From Bacteroidia bacterium (GTDB lineage Bacteria > Bacteroidota > Bacteroidia > B-17B0 > Aurantibacillaceae), in assembly GCA_014378485.1 (NCBI GenBank), contig JACMNO010000002.1:1-64000 (forward strand): a DNA stretch of 64,000 nt. Reading direction: 5' to 3'. The translations under genes were made by a program, and so were the position numbers. This document shows, piece by piece, positions 61,125 to 64,000 of this stretch; position 1 is the first letter of the stretch; each line of letters begins with the position of its first letter. Below the pieces are notes generated by a model that had not been told where the DNA came from, searched no databases, and saw nothing but the letters and a program-made list of their open reading frames with translations.

Positions 61125-63551
61125 ATGAAAATATCCTATAACTGGTTAAGAACTCTCATAAAAACAGATTTAACTCCTCAGCAAATTGATGAATACCTGA
61201 CTTCTTCCGGTTTGGAAGTAGAAGGCATTGAAACATTTGAAAGTGTTAAAGGAGGATTAAAGGGAATAGTGGTTGGTGAAGTGATTGAAAAAGAAAAACA
61301 CCCTGATGCAGATAAATTAAGCATTACAAAAGTAAATGTGGGTGCCGCTGAATTGTTGAACATTGTGTGTGGTGCTCCTAATGTGGCTGCCGGGCAAAAA
61401 GTGTTAGTGGCAATGATCGGCGCTAAATTATACCCGACTACAGGTGAACCATTTGAAATAAAAAAATCTAAAATACGCGGTGCCGCCAGCGAAGGAATGA
61501 TTTGTGCGGAAGATGAAATTGGTTTGGGAACCAGCCACGACGGCATTTTAATTTTACCTGATCACGCTACTGTTGGAACACCTGCCGGTGATTTTTTTAA
61601 ACTGGAACAGGATCATGTTTTAGAAATCGGCCTTACTCCCAACCGCGCTGATGCTGCATCACACTATGGTGTAGCAAGAGATTTGGCAGCCATTCTTAAT
61701 TGTAAAAATAACACTACTACTTTTTGTGCAGAAATGCATAATATTTTCGAGCTACCTGAGGCAAGTAATATTAATAAAGTGGAAATCACTATTGAAAACC
61801 CGGATGCCTGCAAACGCTACAGTGGTTTGGTTATTTCGGGTATTACTGTTAAACCCTCTCCAGATTGGTTAAAAAATTCTCTCCTGGCAATTGGCCTGCG
61901 CCCGATCAATAACATTGTGGATATCACCAATTTTGTATTACATGATCTGGGTCAGCCTTTACACGCTTTCGATCTGAATAAAATTACCGGTAATAAGATT
62001 ATTGTAAAAACTGGTTTAGAAAAGAAAAAATTCAAGACTCTTGATGGAGCTGAAAGAACATTGAACGCTAATGACCTTATGATTTGTAATGAATCAGAAC
62101 CTATGTGTATAGCAGGTGTATTTGGCGGTCTTGACAGCGGCGTGAGTGAAAGCACAACTTCTGTATTTTTAGAAGCCGCTTACTTTAATCCGGATTTTAT
62201 ACGAAGAACAGGCAAACAACATGGTTTAAAAACAGACAGCAGCTTCAGGTTCGAACGTGGTACAGATCCTGAAATGACAATCAATGCATTAAAAAGAGCA
62301 GCTGCTCTAATTTTTGAATGTGCCGGTGGTGTTTTAAGTATGGATTTAATTGACATTTACCCTGAGAAACTAGAACCATTTAAAGTAGCCTTTTCATACA
62401 CTAACTGTCAGGAATTAATTGGTAAAGAAATAGATAGAGCGATTATTAAACACATCATTCTATCCTTAGGAATTATTATTGAGCAGGAAGGAAATGATGG
62501 ATTATTGTTGGCTGTTCCTCAATACAAAACAGATGTGACCCGTGAAGCGGATGTAATTGAAGAAGTGATGCGTATTTACGGATACAATAATGTGGAAGAA
62601 AGTACACAGATTAAATTTACCGCAAACTTTGCTGATAGAGAAAAAGCTACTGCAGCGGAAAATACTACCGCAAACTTATTAATTGGTTTTGGGTTTAATG
62701 AAATGATAGGCCTTTCATTAACCAAAGAAACTTATTATACAGATAACGCGGCTTTAGTTAAAATTGTGAATCCTTTAAGCAGTGACCTGAACGTGATGAG
62801 AAACACCATGTTATTTGGAGGCCTCGAAACAATTGCATATAACATTAACCGTAAACAGGCTGATCTGAAATTTTTTGAATTCGGAAAAACATATCAAAAA
62901 ACTGACGCAACCGAAGGATTTAAATATGCTGAGACCAAACACTTGACTTTATTTATTACCGGCCGTAAATATGCTGAAAATCCTTATAATGAAAATAATA
63001 AAATTGATTTTGCATTCATTAAATCTTGTATAGAATCAATCTTACATAAACTTTCTGTTACTTATAAGATTTCCGATCTTGATGATGATCAGTTTAGCTA
63101 TGGTTTATCTTATGTCCATAAAAAAAATCACCTTGTAAGTTTTGGATTGATAGATAAGGTGATCTGCAAAAAAATGGATGTGAATGCAGAAACCTTTTAT
63201 GCTGATTTTAACTGGGACAACATCTTAGCCTTGGTTGGTAAAACAAAACTGGAGTTTACAGAAATTCCTAAATTTCCAGTAGTACGCCGTGACCTTGCCT
63301 TATTGTTAGATAAAAAAATCACTTATAAAGAATTGGAAGAATTAGCTTTTAATTCAGAACGTAAATTATTAAAATCAGTGAACTTGTTTGATATTTATGA
63401 AGGAGATAAACTGCAAGCAGGAAAAAAGTCCTATGCCGTAAGTTTTATGTTACAGGATGAAGAAGCGACTCTGAATGATAAACAAATTGATAACGTGATG
63501 CAAAAACTAATTAAAACATATACTGAAAAATTGGGTGCAGTTTTGCGTTAA
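61125..63551 (+). CDS. pheT: Phenylalanyl-tRNA synthetase beta subunit
   Basis: An 808-residue subunit of the alpha2-beta2 enzyme that charges tRNA-Phe. Domains in order: B1 MKISYNWLRTLIKTDLTPQQ, the OB-type tRNA-binding domain (about 40-155, VVGEVIEKEKHPDADKLSI), the B3/4 editing domain (about 210-400, ITNFVLHDLGQPLHAFDLNK), B5 (about 405-480), the catalytic-like B6/7 core, and the C-terminal ferredoxin-like anticodon-binding domain (about 715-808, FPVVRRDLALLLDKKI). The alpha subunit gene pheS is not adjacent, which is common in Bacteroidota. It is divergent from Sua5. Confidence 0.97.
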   Translation: MKISYNWLRTLIKTDLTPQQIDEYLTSSGLEVEGIETFESVKGGLKGIVVGEVIEKEKHPDADKLSITKVNVGAAELLNIVCGAPNVAAGQKVLVAMIGAKLYPTTGEPFEIKKSKIRGAASEGMICAEDEIGLGTSHDGILILPDHATVGTPAGDFFKLEQDHVLEIGLTPNRADAASHYGVARDLAAILNCKNNTTTFCAEMHNIFELPEASNINKVEITIENPDACKRYSGLVISGITVKPSPDWLKNSLLAIGLRPINNIVDITNFVLHDLGQPLHAFDLNKITGNKIIVKTGLEKKKFKTLDGAERTLNANDLMICNESEPMCIAGVFGGLDSGVSESTTSVFLEAAYFNPDFIRRTGKQHGLKTDSSFRFERGTDPEMTINALKRAAALIFECAGGVLSMDLIDIYPEKLEPFKVAFSYTNCQELIGKEIDRAIIKHIILSLGIIIEQEGNDGLLLAVPQYKTDVTREADVIEEVMRIYGYNNVEESTQIKFTANFADREKATAAENTTANLLIGFGFNEMIGLSLTKETYYTDNAALVKIVNPLSSDLNVMRNTMLFGGLETIAYNINRKQADLKFFEFGKTYQKTDATEGFKYAETKHLTLFITGRKYAENPYNENNKIDFAFIKSCIESILHKLSVTYKISDLDDDQFSYGLSYVHKKNHLVSFGLIDKVICKKMDVNAETFYADFNWDNILALVGKTKLEFTEIPKFPVVRRDLALLLDKKITYKELEELAFNSERKLLKSVNLFDIYEGDKLQAGKKSYAVSFMLQDEEATLNDKQIDNVMQKLIKTYTEKLGAVLR

Positions 63552-63629
63552 AATCAGCCACTTATCGGCAAAACATGGCCGGTTATCAATTAGCAGTCGT
63601 AATTGTTTCAATTTTGTTTAAATTTAATT

Positions 63630-64000
63630 ATGCGAAGTAACTATTTCATATTCACCCTTGTGTCGCTTTTGCTCTTAAGCAAGCACCACCTTCTTTCTCA
63701 AACTATTAAAACTATAAAAAGTCCGGCACCTGTAGCATTGACAAAAATTGAAAAAGAAAGGCCATATACCAAATGGAGCTTAAAAGCGGGAGGCAATATC
63801 AGTGTGATTTATCTTGCACGTAATGTGAAAGAAAAAAATAATGAACCCGGCTATTGTGCGGGGCTAACTTACGAAATCAATAATTTTTTACGGGTTGCTT
63901 CATTATATAACCGGTTCCAACCTATTAATATAAAACCAACCTGGTTAAATGTACAAGCAAATACCTACGAACTTAATTTAGAAATGATGGCTAGATTTCC
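63630..64000 (+). CDS. Start of an exported, probably outer-membrane, protein (cut by window edge)
   Basis: An open frame begins with ATG at 63630 and runs past the window end, with 123 codons visible. It starts with a signal peptide (MRSNYFIFTLVSLLLLSK to HHLLSQ). The mature part has SLKAGGNISVIYLARNVK and AGLTYEINNFLRVASLYNR, alternating strands of the kind seen in outer-membrane beta-barrels. The remainder is outside the window, so I assign only an envelope location. Confidence 0.7.
   Translation, partial: MRSNYFIFTLVSLLLLSKHHLLSQTIKTIKSPAPVALTKIEKERPYTKWSLKAGGNISVIYLARNVKEKNNEPGYCAGLTYEINNFLRVASLYNRFQPINIKPTWLNVQANTYELNLEMMARF

Overview
The window is a 64 kb piece of AT-rich chromosome from a member of the Bacteroidota. 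Several kinds of evidence agree. Promoters match TAnnTTTG, and two also have an upstream TTTG box 19 bases away. There is no consistent Shine-Dalgarno pattern. A secreted protease ends in a type IX secretion (T9SS) sorting domain. There are two OmpA-type envelope proteins, many lipoproteins, and family members typical of the phylum (alanine dehydrogenase, Sua5, an alpha-oxoamine synthase, a cystathionine beta-synthase with CBS pair). I cannot name the genus from the sequence. I saw no rRNA, tRNA, CRISPR array, transposase or phage gene; this is mostly core chromosome with a few accessory patches.

Layout. 0.3-8 kb: a TPR lipoprotein, peptide deformylase, IMP dehydrogenase, a rhomboid-family protein, a RelE/ParE-type toxin-antitoxin pair, a class I aminotransferase, a palindromic intergenic element, an HD phosphohydrolase and a TPR membrane protein. 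8-19 kb: a large M43 protease, TcdA-TatD, a small unknown protein, an alpha-oxoamine synthase, an NlpC/P60 peptidase, an ABC exporter and a glycosyltransferase. 19-31 kb: PurC, cystathionine beta-synthase, a subtilase, a TPR-OmpA protein, a desaturase, a barrel/thrombospondin-3/OmpA protein and a large lipoprotein. 31-46 kb: PrfA, PyrF, polyhydroxyalkanoate (PHA) synthase with its phasin-like partner, MtgA, a thioredoxin-like protein, a phosphohexomutase, Apt, acyl-CoA dehydrogenase, a hexapeptide acetyltransferase, alanine dehydrogenase and FabD. 46-64 kb: a decayed copy of a nuclease gene, an SBBP-repeat lipoprotein, the intact AddB-like nuclease, a TolC/HlyD efflux pair, TsaB, a lipid kinase, small accessory genes, Cmk, Sua5, PheT and the start of an envelope protein cut by the window edge.

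Functional links. Three enzymes of the tRNA t6A/ct6A pathway (TcdA, TsaB, Sua5/TsaC) lie at three separate loci. PHA synthase and its phasin-like partner form a two-gene unit with a strong terminator hairpin between them, which would favour the granule protein over the enzyme. The alpha-oxoamine synthase, desaturase, FabD, acyl-CoA dehydrogenase and diacylglycerol-kinase-like protein cover membrane-lipid and fatty-acid metabolism.

Most unusual signals: (1) a pseudogene remnant at 46858-47034 that duplicates two separate parts of the nuclease gene at 48685-51543, so the SBBP lipoprotein gene is flanked by about 120-bp direct repeats; (2) a GC-rich nested inverted-repeat element at 5829-5938; (3) a long palindrome inside the tolC-adaptor operon; (4) a GEVED domain inserted into the catalytic domain of the M43 protease; (5) two apparently leaderless promoters, one driving a GTG-started gene.
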